Below are positions 52,638-60,653 of a stretch of 64,000 nucleotides of DNA, piece by piece (position 1 is the first letter of the stretch; each line of letters starts with the position of its first letter). The stretch is from a virus. The notes beneath the pieces were generated by a model that saw nothing but the letters and a program-made list of their open reading frames with translations, searched no databases and had not been told where the DNA came from. The stretch is from IMG/VR virus record IMGVR_UViG_3300020469_000008, positions 62,001-126,000 of that record, one strand, 5' to 3'. The translations under genes were made by a program, and so were the position numbers.

Positions 52638-53732
52638 ATGCAAATAAGCAGATTAAATCTAAAAAAACTCATAAAAACGTTATTGAACGAAGATTACGAA
52701 GGTTTTATTGGCGGCCCTTCACCTGGGGAAGGTAAAGTTACAACAATGTCTGGGGACGAATTAAATAGAATTTCTGCTGAACTTAAAGGCAGAGACTTAA
52801 GTCAGATACCACCAAGTTTGCAAAAGAAAATTGGAAAGATAGCAGATAGAGCACCAGCAAAATTAAAAAAAAGTGCAGCAAGATATTTTAAAGGAAAATC
52901 ATTTTTAAAGAAAGCAAGTCAAGTTTTTGGAAGATCTTTTCCTGATTCTGATGTTTTTCTTGTGCCTTTTGCTGGGGGATCCCGAGAAGCTGCTGATTTA
53001 ATTTTTGGTTATGACGACGATTTTACACAGAGTGACTTTGCATATTCAAGGGCAACGCCGGAACAACGAGAGTATTTTTCTGACAAAGATTATAATCTAA
53101 TGTCACCTCAGCGGATGGCGATGGCTAGAAACAGGCTTACATCGATGGATATAAGAAGACATTTAATTTTTGATCTATTTGCAGAAGGAATTAATATGCT
53201 TTCAAACTTAGGTGTAACAATTCAAGAAGCAGAAAAACTAAACATAGAAAACGACATTGTTTTTGTACCCATTGCGTCAGCACAACCTGGAAAATTTTTG
53301 GCAACACCCCACATGATTCTACATGCACTGATAGACACAACAGGTGAAAAAGGTGGTACAGAGTTAGATGAAATAGTCGAGCCGCTACATCGAGAAATGT
53401 TGTCAATTGCAAATGATCTTGGTCTAAGTAGAAACTTAGTAAAGGAAGCCTATCCAGACAACGAATATTTCGATGCTTTCGAGTCACTAGCAACCACAAA
53501 AGCTGGGCGGATGAAAATGATACAAACAACTTCTGATATGGTTTCTGAGATGTTAGTACAGGAATTAGCACAATATGGAAATAAAGGCTTGAGATATAAT
53601 CTAAGTAGTCTAGCACAATTTCCAGAGGCAACAAAAAGTAAACTTGCAGACTTCAAGGTTTCTATTGAGAATACAGCAGCACAAATTAGAGAGTTGCTGA
53701 AAGGAAAAATTGTCTTAATAAATGTTGTGTAG
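52638..53732 (+). CDS. Tag-bearing (putative capsid-targeted) protein
   Basis: 364 residues. The N-terminus MQISRLNLKKLIKTLLNEDY follows the tag pattern with LNE18|D19 as the possible cleavage site. The body is mostly helical, with RDLSQIPPSLQKKIGKIADR, a SYxR-like FAYSRATPEQREY patch and TPHMILHALIDTTGEKGGTE. I recognise no catalytic motif. The gene lies between dnaE and the small leaderless-looking gene at 53772. Confidence 0.62.
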   Translation: MQISRLNLKKLIKTLLNEDYEGFIGGPSPGEGKVTTMSGDELNRISAELKGRDLSQIPPSLQKKIGKIADRAPAKLKKSAARYFKGKSFLKKASQVFGRSFPDSDVFLVPFAGGSREAADLIFGYDDDFTQSDFAYSRATPEQREYFSDKDYNLMSPQRMAMARNRLTSMDIRRHLIFDLFAEGINMLSNLGVTIQEAEKLNIENDIVFVPIASAQPGKFLATPHMILHALIDTTGEKGGTELDEIVEPLHREMLSIANDLGLSRNLVKEAYPDNEYFDAFESLATTKAGRMKMIQTTSDMVSEMLVQELAQYGNKGLRYNLSSLAQFPEATKSKLADFKVSIENTAAQIRELLKGKIVLINVV

Positions 53733-53734
53733 CT

Positions 53735-53763
53735 TTGTGTAAAATTAATTTTTGCAATATACT
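53735..53763 (+). promoter_or_regulatory. Promoter giving a probably leaderless mRNA
   Basis: TTGTGT (53735-53740) and TATACT (53758-53763) are spaced by 17 bases. Initiation about seven bases after the -10 box would fall at about 53770, almost on the GTG start of the next gene. Confidence 0.45.
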
Positions 53764-53771
53764 ATTGTTAA

Positions 53772-53972
53772 GTGATTACTATAAACGAAAAAACATTTAA
53801 AGTTGGAGAACTTTGTATAGTCTCTCACCGAGACAGGAGTGTACTAAAACATGTATACGGGATAATCGTCAAAAGAAATCCTTTAAAGCTCCGAAGAAAC
53901 TTTTATTCTGTTTTTTATGATGGTAAGATTAAAGAACACGAAAACTTATTTATTGCAAAACTAGAGGAATAG
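53772..53972 (+). CDS. Small SH3-like protein of unknown function
   Basis: 66 residues from GTG 53772. No ribosome binding site precedes it; instead a promoter lies so close that the mRNA could begin at the start codon. The strands KTFKVGELCIVSHRD, HVYGIIVKRNP and NFYSVFYDGKIKE suggest a small SH3-like barrel, similar in layout to the 72-residue protein at 47879. It is followed by the kinase-like gene after three bases. Confidence 0.5.
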   Translation: MITINEKTFKVGELCIVSHRDRSVLKHVYGIIVKRNPLKLRRNFYSVFYDGKIKEHENLFIAKLEE

Positions 53973-53975
53973 AAA

Positions 53976-54896
53976 ATGAGTCACAGCACACCTATTGATT
54001 ACATTTTTATTGAGGGTCCTGACTGTTCAGGAAAAACAACATTATTTGAAATGATACATAAAGCATCTGATTTCCAATGGAATATTCAAGATCGATCAGC
54101 ATTATCAATGTTAATTCATGCAAAATACTACGGCCGAGATACATTTAGACATGTTGAGCAACTTAAGCGTGAACTTTATAATCTTAACAACCAGCTAATT
54201 ATTTGCCTTCCTGATTGGGATGTTATTGTCAAGAGGTTTACAGACCGCGGCGATCCAATTCAGAGTCTGTCTAGTTTACATAAACTTTACAATTTATTCT
54301 TTGAGGCATCAGAAGAGTTTCAAGATTATCCTAACGTCACAGTTATCAGAAGTGTTGTGGATGAATCTCTTGTTCTTAGCCTAGTTAACCAGTATCGAGC
54401 ATTTGGAAGAAAATCTGTGCATCATCTGCGTGATTCTATGCTGCAAATGTTAGGTACATCTGCTGCAAACAAGCATCAAGAAATTATTGGTTTTAACTTT
54501 GTGCATTATGATACTGGTGATTTTTCTGATATTAACAAAGGAATGTTATTTTATGAAAAAGAAAAAGATTACTATAAAAGAATTGAAACTGCAATGTTCA
54601 AGACAATAAGTTCTGAATTAAACGGTGATAATCCATACAATCGAAAAGAAGATTTAAATTCAAGGCGATTTATCTATACAGATAATAGTTGTATTGCAAC
54701 ATGTCATTTTTTAATTCGTGATGATTATATGGATGCTCGATTTTACTTAAGGTCATCAAACATTAAAGACACAGTTAAATATGATTTAAATTTTTTAAAA
54801 CATTTGACTGCACAGGTTTTTAGATATTTTAAGTGTGATAGACAGGGAAATTATTGCAAAATGAAATTCACAGTAGGCTCAGGCCATATAATTTAA
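53976..54896 (+). CDS. Thymidylate kinase-like P-loop protein
   Basis: 306 residues. The N-terminal 190 residues are a dNMP-kinase-like P-loop domain: strand YIFIEGPDCSGKTT (Walker A 14-22), IICLPDWDVIVKRFTDRGD and an NVTVIRSVVDE strand. The last 100 residues form an extra domain (FISSELNG..., YMDARFYLRSSNIKDTVKYD) not found in standard kinases. It probably phosphorylates dTMP or another dNMP, continuing the ThyX and thymidine kinase routes. The lid arginines cannot be assigned by eye, so substrate is uncertain. Confidence 0.7.
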   Translation: MSHSTPIDYIFIEGPDCSGKTTLFEMIHKASDFQWNIQDRSALSMLIHAKYYGRDTFRHVEQLKRELYNLNNQLIICLPDWDVIVKRFTDRGDPIQSLSSLHKLYNLFFEASEEFQDYPNVTVIRSVVDESLVLSLVNQYRAFGRKSVHHLRDSMLQMLGTSAANKHQEIIGFNFVHYDTGDFSDINKGMLFYEKEKDYYKRIETAMFKTISSELNGDNPYNRKEDLNSRRFIYTDNSCIATCHFLIRDDYMDARFYLRSSNIKDTVKYDLNFLKHLTAQVFRYFKCDRQGNYCKMKFTVGSGHII

Positions 54897-54909
54897 CAGA
54901 GGAAATAAA

Positions 54910-55461
54910 ATGAGTGAACATAGATTTATGTTAGATAGAATTAGAAAATTAGTTATTGATGTCCAAGACTTTCCAGAGAAAGGAATTGTATTTAAAGACA
55001 TTACACCACTATTCCAAAACCAGTCAGAATTTCGCAACTTAATGACTCATTATGTCAGAAAGATTAAACACGATGGCGTGATTAATAAAATAGTAGCGAT
55101 AGATTCACGAGGTTTTCTTTTTGGGACAATTCTTGCATACGAAACCGGTTTACCTATGGTACTAGCTAGGAAAGCAGGAAAGCTGCCACGCAAAACCATA
55201 CAGCAAACTTATAATCTTGAATACGGCACTGCGTCTTTAGAAATTCATGAAGAAGATATTATGCCTGATGATAACGTTTTAATTGTTGATGATGTACTTG
55301 CAACAGGCGGCACTGCAGTGGCAGTTGCGAATATTGTTAAAGCGTTAGAAGGAAACATTGCCGGCTTTTGGTTTCTCATGGAAATTAAAGAGCTAGGCGG
55401 GCAAGATATAATATTTAATGAGTTTGATATAGACACAAGTGATATTGAAGTAGTATTATAA
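54910..55461 (+). CDS. apt: Adenine phosphoribosyltransferase
   Basis: 183 residues, the usual APRT length. Conserved blocks are DFPEKGIVFKDITPLFQN, IVAIDSRGFLFGTILAY, a RKAGKLP loop, EYGTASLEIHEEDI and the PRPP-binding VLIVDDVLATGGTA. It converts adenine plus PRPP to AMP, salvaging bases such as those released by deoxyribosyltransferase or host DNA breakdown. The start is supported by GAGGAAA. Confidence 0.92.
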   Translation: MSEHRFMLDRIRKLVIDVQDFPEKGIVFKDITPLFQNQSEFRNLMTHYVRKIKHDGVINKIVAIDSRGFLFGTILAYETGLPMVLARKAGKLPRKTIQQTYNLEYGTASLEIHEEDIMPDDNVLIVDDVLATGGTAVAVANIVKALEGNIAGFWFLMEIKELGGQDIIFNEFDIDTSDIEVVL

Positions 55462-55504
55462 ATCTTAATGTTATAGGTTATAATATCTAGGTTAAGGAGA
55501 ATAT

Positions 55505-56503
55505 ATGAAAAAAGCATTAGTGACAGGTGGCTGCGGTTTTATTGGTAGTAATCTGACAAAAGAATTAGTGAAGCAAGGTTGGCAAGTAGATGTTGTTGAC
55601 GACATGTCAAATGGTCATTTAGAATTATTAGAAGGATTAAATACTAGAGTTTTACTTAACGGATCATTTTATACAGCATTTAGAAATTTAGATGCTGATA
55701 GAGATAATACAGTGTTAGTTATTCAATCCTGCTTTTCTGACCCACACGTTTTGGCAGCAATTTATGGTGGTTGTTATGACGTTATTTTCCATCAAGCAGC
55801 AGTACCTCGTGTAAGCTATTCAGTAGAACAGCCATGGCATACAACTGATGTTAATATATCGAAGACTGTAAGGCTGTTTGAGTCAGCTCGAGACAGTGTT
55901 GATAGAATTGTCTGGGCATCTTCATCTTCAGTTTATGGTGGCGCTGATCAGTTACCAACAAAAGAAAACACTATCAAGAATCCAAAGTCACCTTACGCTT
56001 GGCAGAAATCAGCAATAGAAGATTTTGCAAAACAATGTTGGGATTTGTACAAACTAGACATTGTGTGTCTTAGATACTTTAATGTTTTTGGTCCCGGGCA
56101 ATACGGTGACAGTCCATATTCAACTGCAGTCTCTGCTTGGTGTCACGCGACGAAAAATAACTTAGAGTGCAGATCTGATGGTGACGGAAGTCAGACAAGA
56201 GACATGAGTTATATTGACAATACAGTTTCAGCAAATATACTCGCTGCAAAAGCTAAAGGCCCTTTTAAAGGTGAGGCTTATAATATTGCGTGTAACAGTC
56301 GTGTCTCTAATAAGGAAATACTAGATTACTTTGTGGCAGAGTTTGGTAGTAAGGTTAGACATGCACCTTGGCGATCAGGCGACGTAATGCACACGCAAGC
56401 AGATGTGTCAAAAGCAAAGAGAGATTTTGGTTATGAACCACTGATTCATTTTTGGGAAGGCTTAGAAAAGACAGTACAATGGTGGGGTTTAAGAGATGGC
56501 TGA
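55505..56503 (+). CDS. NAD-dependent nucleotide-sugar epimerase (UDP-glucose 4-epimerase-like)
   Basis: 332 residues behind AAGGAG; a TATAAT at 55479-55484 may drive it. Rossmann motif ALVTGGCGFIGSNLTKELV, then VDVVDDMSNGHLELL (NAD ribose site), DVIFHQAAVPRVSYSVE, catalytic SSSSVYGG and SPYAWQKSAIEDFAK (Tyr-x3-Lys), and LRYFNVFGPGQYG. This is the WbpP/GalE-like pattern. It is a separate lineage from the epimerase at 46887. It overlaps thymidine kinase by eight bases. It may act in glycan or DNA-modification precursors. Confidence 0.88.
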   Translation: MKKALVTGGCGFIGSNLTKELVKQGWQVDVVDDMSNGHLELLEGLNTRVLLNGSFYTAFRNLDADRDNTVLVIQSCFSDPHVLAAIYGGCYDVIFHQAAVPRVSYSVEQPWHTTDVNISKTVRLFESARDSVDRIVWASSSSVYGGADQLPTKENTIKNPKSPYAWQKSAIEDFAKQCWDLYKLDIVCLRYFNVFGPGQYGDSPYSTAVSAWCHATKNNLECRSDGDGSQTRDMSYIDNTVSANILAAKAKGPFKGEAYNIACNSRVSNKEILDYFVAEFGSKVRHAPWRSGDVMHTQADVSKAKRDFGYEPLIHFWEGLEKTVQWWGLRDG

Positions 56504-57074
56504 TTTAATTTTATACACTGGGCCAATGTTTAGTTCGAAAACAACAAAATTATTGATGCAGGCAGATAAAAGATTTTACCAGAAACAAAAAGTAATTGCT
56601 TTTAAGTCGAGAATGGACGATCGTTACACACAAGTGGGCGAAATTGTAACACACAATTTTAACAAGATTCCAGCACACTTGATTAATACAGGTGATGAAA
56701 TGTTGACAAAGATAGCTGAACAAGAAGTTGACTGTGTTATTATTGACGAACTGTTTTTAATCGAAGGTGGCGCCGCAGCATGTTTAACGTTGTACAAGAA
56801 AGGGTACGATGTTGTAGTCGCGTCGATCGACTTGTCTTTTACAGGTGAGCCTTTTCATGAAATAAAAGAATTAATGCCTTATTGTACAAAAATTGTAAAG
56901 TGCAAATCTGTTTGTAGCGTTTGTCAAAAAGATGCGCGATATACTTATAAAAAAGTTAGTGTTAAACATGTCGATACTTTTGATTCTGATCCGTCTGTAG
57001 AACAAATACAGGTCGGAGGTGCAGAACTTTATGAACCAAGATGTCAAGAGCATCATAATTATATGCGTGATTAA
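56496..57074 (+). CDS. tdk: Thymidine kinase (type II)
   Basis: 192 residues. P-loop YTGPMFSSKTTKLL, the RMDDRY segment, the Walker B VIIDELFLIEGGA, and the lasso region with structural zinc cysteines CKSVCSVCQKDARYTYKK and EPRCQEHH identify a bacterial/viral type II thymidine kinase. It phosphorylates thymidine to dTMP. Start and stop overlap or abut neighbours, in one unit with the epimerase and DHH genes. Confidence 0.93.
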   Translation: MADLILYTGPMFSSKTTKLLMQADKRFYQKQKVIAFKSRMDDRYTQVGEIVTHNFNKIPAHLINTGDEMLTKIAEQEVDCVIIDELFLIEGGAAACLTLYKKGYDVVVASIDLSFTGEPFHEIKELMPYCTKIVKCKSVCSVCQKDARYTYKKVSVKHVDTFDSDPSVEQIQVGGAELYEPRCQEHHNYMRD

Positions 57075-57088
57075 CCTAGGAGAGATAT

Positions 57089-57928
57089 ATGTTAGAGCCC
57101 TCGAGTGTTAACGTTGTAATATATCATGCCGACTGCACTGATGGTTTCGGGTCAGCTTATTCAGCTTGGAAACTATTAGGAAATCGCGCTGAATATTACG
57201 CTTGCAAGCACGGATCTGAACCACCAGATGTAAAAGATAAGAATGTTGTTATACTAGATTTTTCCTTCAACAACGCCACAACTAAAAAAATGATTGAGGA
57301 GGCAAATGAGTTATTAGTGATCGACCATCATAAATCTGCTGTGGTAGAATTGCATGATATATCAAATACAATATTTGACATGAATAAGTCTGGCGCCACA
57401 CTTGCTTGGGAGTTTTTCCATCCAGGTAAAGAAGCACCAAAATTTATTCAATACATTACTGATAGAGACTTGTGGCGTTGGGAATTGCCATATTCAAAAG
57501 AATTTAGTGCTGCATTTGATATGGTTCCTCACGATTTTGAAGAATTTGAAAAATTTGAGGACGATTCTGTATTTGATGATGCAGTAAAGCGTGGAAGTTA
57601 TATTTTAGCATATTCTAAGACTGTTGTTAAGAAAGTGTGTGATAAAGCTGCATCAAGAAAAATTAATGGTAAGGATGTGTTAGTCGTTAATTCATCACAC
57701 TGGATGTCAGAGATTGGGGCTAGATTAGCACCTGACTGTGACTTTGCAATGATTTGGTATTATGATCATAATGATAAAATAATTAAGGTAAGCTTACGCG
57801 CATTTCACGATAAAATTGATGTTTCAGAAGTATCTAAAAAATATGGTGGTGGAGGTCACAAAAAAGCAGCGGGCTTTGTTTTGCCTGGCGATTTTAAAAT
57901 AGAAGATCTCTTTGACAAAGATATATAA
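57089..57928 (+). CDS. DHH-family phosphoesterase
   Basis: 279 residues behind TAGGAGAG. The metal-site motifs are VVIYHADCTDGFGSAYSAW (His-x-Asp), NVVILDFSF (Asp) and LLVIDHHKSA (DHH). Near the C-terminus the DHHA1 substrate motif YGGGGHKKAAGF is intact. It belongs with NrnA/oligoribonuclease and related short-oligonucleotide or cyclic-dinucleotide phosphodiesterases. It may recycle nanoRNAs or degrade host signalling nucleotides during infection. Confidence 0.88.
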   Translation: MLEPSSVNVVIYHADCTDGFGSAYSAWKLLGNRAEYYACKHGSEPPDVKDKNVVILDFSFNNATTKKMIEEANELLVIDHHKSAVVELHDISNTIFDMNKSGATLAWEFFHPGKEAPKFIQYITDRDLWRWELPYSKEFSAAFDMVPHDFEEFEKFEDDSVFDDAVKRGSYILAYSKTVVKKVCDKAASRKINGKDVLVVNSSHWMSEIGARLAPDCDFAMIWYYDHNDKIIKVSLRAFHDKIDVSEVSKKYGGGGHKKAAGFVLPGDFKIEDLFDKDI

Positions 57929-57946
57929 TTATCTTAAAAGAGTAAT

Positions 57947-58267
57947 ATGAAAGTAACTAAAAATGCAATAAAAAATATCTTAATTTTAAGACAATCTTAC
58001 GGAGGTGAAACTTCATCACTAAGATTTGGTTTGACGGGTGGTGGGTGTTCAGGATACAAGTACATATTAGAGTTTGTAGACACAACTACTCCAAATGATT
58101 TGGTATTTAACTTTGATAAATTTAATTTAATTGTTGATAAACAACATATGGTTCTTTTAAAAAATTCAACAATCGATTGGAAGGACTCATTGATGGAGTC
58201 AGGTTTTGACATCATAAACCCACAAGCGAAACAACCTTGTGGTTGTGGTGAAAGTGTAAATTTTTAG
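57947..58267 (+). CDS. A-type iron-sulphur carrier (IscA/ErpA-like)
   Basis: 106 residues, the normal length. The three ligand cysteines are in place: GGGCSGYKYILEFVD (first) and the C-terminal CGCGESVNF pair. The strands between (LVFNFDKFNLIVDKQHM) align with E. coli IscA. A-type carriers transfer iron or 2Fe-2S and 4Fe-4S clusters to target enzymes. It is encoded eight bases before an IscU gene, forming an Fe-S assembly pair in the phage. Confidence 0.92.
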   Translation: MKVTKNAIKNILILRQSYGGETSSLRFGLTGGGCSGYKYILEFVDTTTPNDLVFNFDKFNLIVDKQHMVLLKNSTIDWKDSLMESGFDIINPQAKQPCGCGESVNF

Positions 58268-58275
58268 GAGTAAAT

Positions 58276-58689
58276 GTGCGCTACAGTGAAAAAGTAAATG
58301 ATCATTTTGCAAACCCGAGAAACGTAGGGAGTCTAGATAAAGATTCGACGCAAGTAGGGACAGCTGTTGTTGGCGCACCTGCCTGTGGTGACGTAATGCA
58401 ACTACAACTAAAAATATCTGATGAGGGAATTATAGAAGATGCAAAGTTTAAAACATTCGGTTGTGGATCAGCTATAGCTTCAAGCTCTCTTGTTACTACA
58501 ATGGTAAAAGGTAAAAACTTATTAGAAGCTAGTTCGATTAAAAATATTCACATTGCAAAAGAATTAGAATTACCTCCCCAAAAGATTCACTGTTCTGTTC
58601 TTGCAGAAGATGCAATTAAAGCAGCAATCAAAGATTACCAAGAAAAAAATAGACAAACAAATACGGGAAAGAAAAAAGATGAGACCTAG
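58276..58689 (+). CDS. iscU: Iron-sulphur cluster scaffold IscU
   Basis: 137 residues from GTG 58276 behind TAGGAG. By eye it is very close to E. coli IscU along the whole length: YSEKVNDHFANPRNVGS, GAPACGDVMQLQLKI, FGCGSAIASSSLV, and LELPPQKIHCSVLAEDAIKA. All three cluster cysteines and the key Asp are conserved. The Hsp70 recognition motif LPPVK reads LPPQK. IscU assembles 2Fe-2S clusters with IscS, which is not encoded here and would be the host's. The closeness suggests rather recent acquisition from a proteobacterium. It overlaps the deaminase by 11 bases. Confidence 0.95.
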   Translation: MRYSEKVNDHFANPRNVGSLDKDSTQVGTAVVGAPACGDVMQLQLKISDEGIIEDAKFKTFGCGSAIASSSLVTTMVKGKNLLEASSIKNIHIAKELELPPQKIHCSVLAEDAIKAAIKDYQEKNRQTNTGKKKDET

Positions 58690-59092
58690 CTGGAACGAAA
58701 TATGGAAGAGGTTTGCTGAAGACATTGCAAAGAGATCACCAGATCCAAAGTTTCAAGTTGGAGCCGTCATTGTTTCTGATGACAACACACAAGTACTTGC
58801 ACTAGGTTATAACGGGGATCATAAAGGTGGTCCTAACTGTAGAGACTCTCTCGAGACTGGAAAAAGTGGTTTTATACATGCAGAAGTTAATGCTTTAATA
58901 AAGTGTGATTTTAACAATCCTAAAGCAAAAAAAATGTATTTAACACACGCACCTTGTCCTGTTTGTGCAAAATGTATTGTTAACGCTGGAATTGAACAAG
59001 TTCTATATATAAATGATTACGAACCTGATATGACAGGTGTGAAAATATTGCGCGATTGTGATGTTTCTGTAGTAAAATTAGTTGATAATTAA
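58679..59092 (+). CDS. dCMP deaminase
   Basis: 137 residues from ATG 58679, preceded by GGGAAAG; an open extension upstream overlaps iscU and is not needed. Zinc and catalytic motifs are FIHAEVNALIKC (His and Glu) and APCPVCAKCIVNAGI (two Cys). NGDHKGGPNCRDS is a typical deoxycytidylate deaminase segment. It makes dUMP for ThyX. The last strand VLYINDYEPDMTGVKIL is also family-typical. Confidence 0.9.
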   Translation: MRPSWNEIWKRFAEDIAKRSPDPKFQVGAVIVSDDNTQVLALGYNGDHKGGPNCRDSLETGKSGFIHAEVNALIKCDFNNPKAKKMYLTHAPCPVCAKCIVNAGIEQVLYINDYEPDMTGVKILRDCDVSVVKLVDN

Positions 59093-59131
59093 CCACGAAT
59101 TTGATAATTAATTGTGTGGTGAGGTTTAGTT

Positions 59132-59371
59132 TTGAATGAAAACTTAAAAAAAGGCATTAAAAAGAAAAAGGGCAAAATTATTAATATGTTGTCAAATGCA
59201 ATGTTGATAAGACATAAGCCTACAAAGATTGAATACACAATTCAAAAGATTGTCATTAATAATGATGAACCTTTAATTATCGCATATAGATATTATAGTA
59301 AACCAAACAGTGGGAAAAAAGTTTTTATTGAGATACCCATGAGTGATTTTAAGGAATATGAGTCGGTGTAA
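59132..59371 (+). CDS. Small basic protein of unknown function
   Basis: 79 residues from TTG 59132, behind GTGAGG. It has a Lys-rich beginning (LKKGIKKKKGKIINML) and a beta-rich remainder (KIEYTIQKIVINNDEPLIIA, KVFIEIPMSDF). It is adjacent to superoxide dismutase but has no recognised family. The basic start might bind DNA. Confidence 0.5.
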   Translation: MNENLKKGIKKKKGKIINMLSNAMLIRHKPTKIEYTIQKIVINNDEPLIIAYRYYSKPNSGKKVFIEIPMSDFKEYESV

Positions 59372-59373
59372 AA

Positions 59374-60051
59374 ATGGATAAATTGTTTAACGGAAAAATT
59401 AAAGACGTAATACGTGATACGTTAAGGGTTGACGAAGCTTTGACAGCATCTGAGAAAAAATTTACTTTCAATTCAGACTTTTTAAGTAACGACAACTTTC
59501 AAAATCATATTGAGTTGTATCAAGGATATCTTAAGAACTTTAATGAAGTTAGTGCAAAACTTGATACTGCTGACAAACAAAATGTTAATTGTAATCATTC
59601 AGAATTCAGATCACTAAAACTTGATGAAACATTTAATATGAATGGCGTGTATTTGCACGAGCTATATTTCGCAAATATAGGCGATATTCATTCTGAAATT
59701 AAAATGGATTCCCTCGCTTATATGCGCTTATCCAGAGACTTTGGTAGTTTTGATGCTTGGCAAAAAGATTTTATTGCATGTGCAGCAGCCTCACAATGTG
59801 GATGGGCTGTCACCTACTTTAACACATACACACAGACTTATATGAATGCTGTTATCGATTTACATACAAACAATATTCCGTTTGGCACATATCCTGTTAT
59901 TGTCATGGATGTTTGGCAACACGCATACTATCGTGACTACTTAAAAGATGTTACTACATACACTAGAGCCATGATGAAATTATTAAGATGGCCTGTTATA
60001 GAAGAACGTGTCAAAAAAGCAGACAAAATATTACAAGTTCTCAGGAGTTAA
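59374..60051 (+). CDS. Fe/Mn superoxide dismutase with N-terminal extension
   Basis: 225 residues. All four metal ligands of the Fe/Mn family can be placed: His45 (FQNHIELYQGYLKNFNEV), His95 (GVYLHELYFANIG), Asp179 and His183 (VMDVWQHAYYRDY). The FGSFDAWQKDF and CGWAVTYFN blocks are also typical. Compared with E. coli SodB (ligand His26) there are about 20 extra N-terminal residues, MDKLFNGKIKDVIRDTLRVD and on, forming a basic-hydrophobic helix ending VDE21|A22. That matches the cleavage pattern of the tagged proteins, so the enzyme may be packaged in the virion. It would turn superoxide into peroxide and oxygen. Confidence 0.85.
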   Translation: MDKLFNGKIKDVIRDTLRVDEALTASEKKFTFNSDFLSNDNFQNHIELYQGYLKNFNEVSAKLDTADKQNVNCNHSEFRSLKLDETFNMNGVYLHELYFANIGDIHSEIKMDSLAYMRLSRDFGSFDAWQKDFIACAAASQCGWAVTYFNTYTQTYMNAVIDLHTNNIPFGTYPVIVMDVWQHAYYRDYLKDVTTYTRAMMKLLRWPVIEERVKKADKILQVLRS

Positions 60052-60052
60052 T

Positions 60053-60652
60053 ATGAGTGACAAACTATATAAATTTTTATTTGAACAGGATGAAGACTTA
60101 GGCGACGCGCCAGAGGGAGGAGTCAAAGTAGACACTCAACCTAAAGCACGCAAGGCAGATGATTCTGTTGATGATCAGATCGATTCCTTAATTCTATTAT
60201 ATGAAAAAAGGGCAATTAGAGATGACGAAGACAACTTAATGGAGTCCTTAAATAGAACTTCTCTAAAGTATTTATTTGAACAAGAAGAGGAAGAACCAGC
60301 TGAGGAAGAACCAGCTGAAGAATCTGAAACTGAACCTACAGGGTCAGAAGAAATAACAACAACCGCAGCAGTTTCAGAGCCGGTTCCTGACATAGACATC
60401 GACAAATTCACAATTAAAATCGCACGTTTAATTATGAATCACAGACAATTGCTTGATGTTGAAACTGCAATTATAAATAGAACAAAAAACTTCTTAGACG
60501 AAAATTATGGTGATAAATTTGTAGTACGTTATTTAGATGTACTAGAAGAACAGTTTGGTATATCAGCACAAGAATTTGACATGAAGCCTGTTGAGGACGC
60601 ACCTTACGCGATCGGGGCAAATCCTGCTGGAGCCGGAATGAGTGGAGGCTAA
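60053..60652 (+). CDS. Acidic protein with repeated LFEQ motif, putative head-associated protein
   Basis: 199 residues from ATG 60053 (AGGAG precedes). KLYKFLFEQDE at the N-terminus is echoed by LKYLFEQEEE at 71-80, followed by a repeat of acidic EEPAEE units. The C-terminal half has a helix-rich region with RLIMNHRQLLDVETAI and FVVRYLDVLEEQFGI. Both LFE sites roughly fit an (L/I)xE protease site. The composition is scaffold-like. Next to SOD and a ribbon-helix-helix-like gene; no family is recognised. Confidence 0.55.
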   Translation: MSDKLYKFLFEQDEDLGDAPEGGVKVDTQPKARKADDSVDDQIDSLILLYEKRAIRDDEDNLMESLNRTSLKYLFEQEEEEPAEEEPAEESETEPTGSEEITTTAAVSEPVPDIDIDKFTIKIARLIMNHRQLLDVETAIINRTKNFLDENYGDKFVVRYLDVLEEQFGISAQEFDMKPVEDAPYAIGANPAGAGMSGG

Positions 60653-60653
60653 A

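Noticed and set aside
53191-53656. Minus-strand Leu-rich frames within the gene at 52638
   Set aside because: They lie inside a tagged protein gene with a proper start, lack ribosome binding sites, and their Leu richness mirrors the Glu/Lys/Gln codons of the plus strand.
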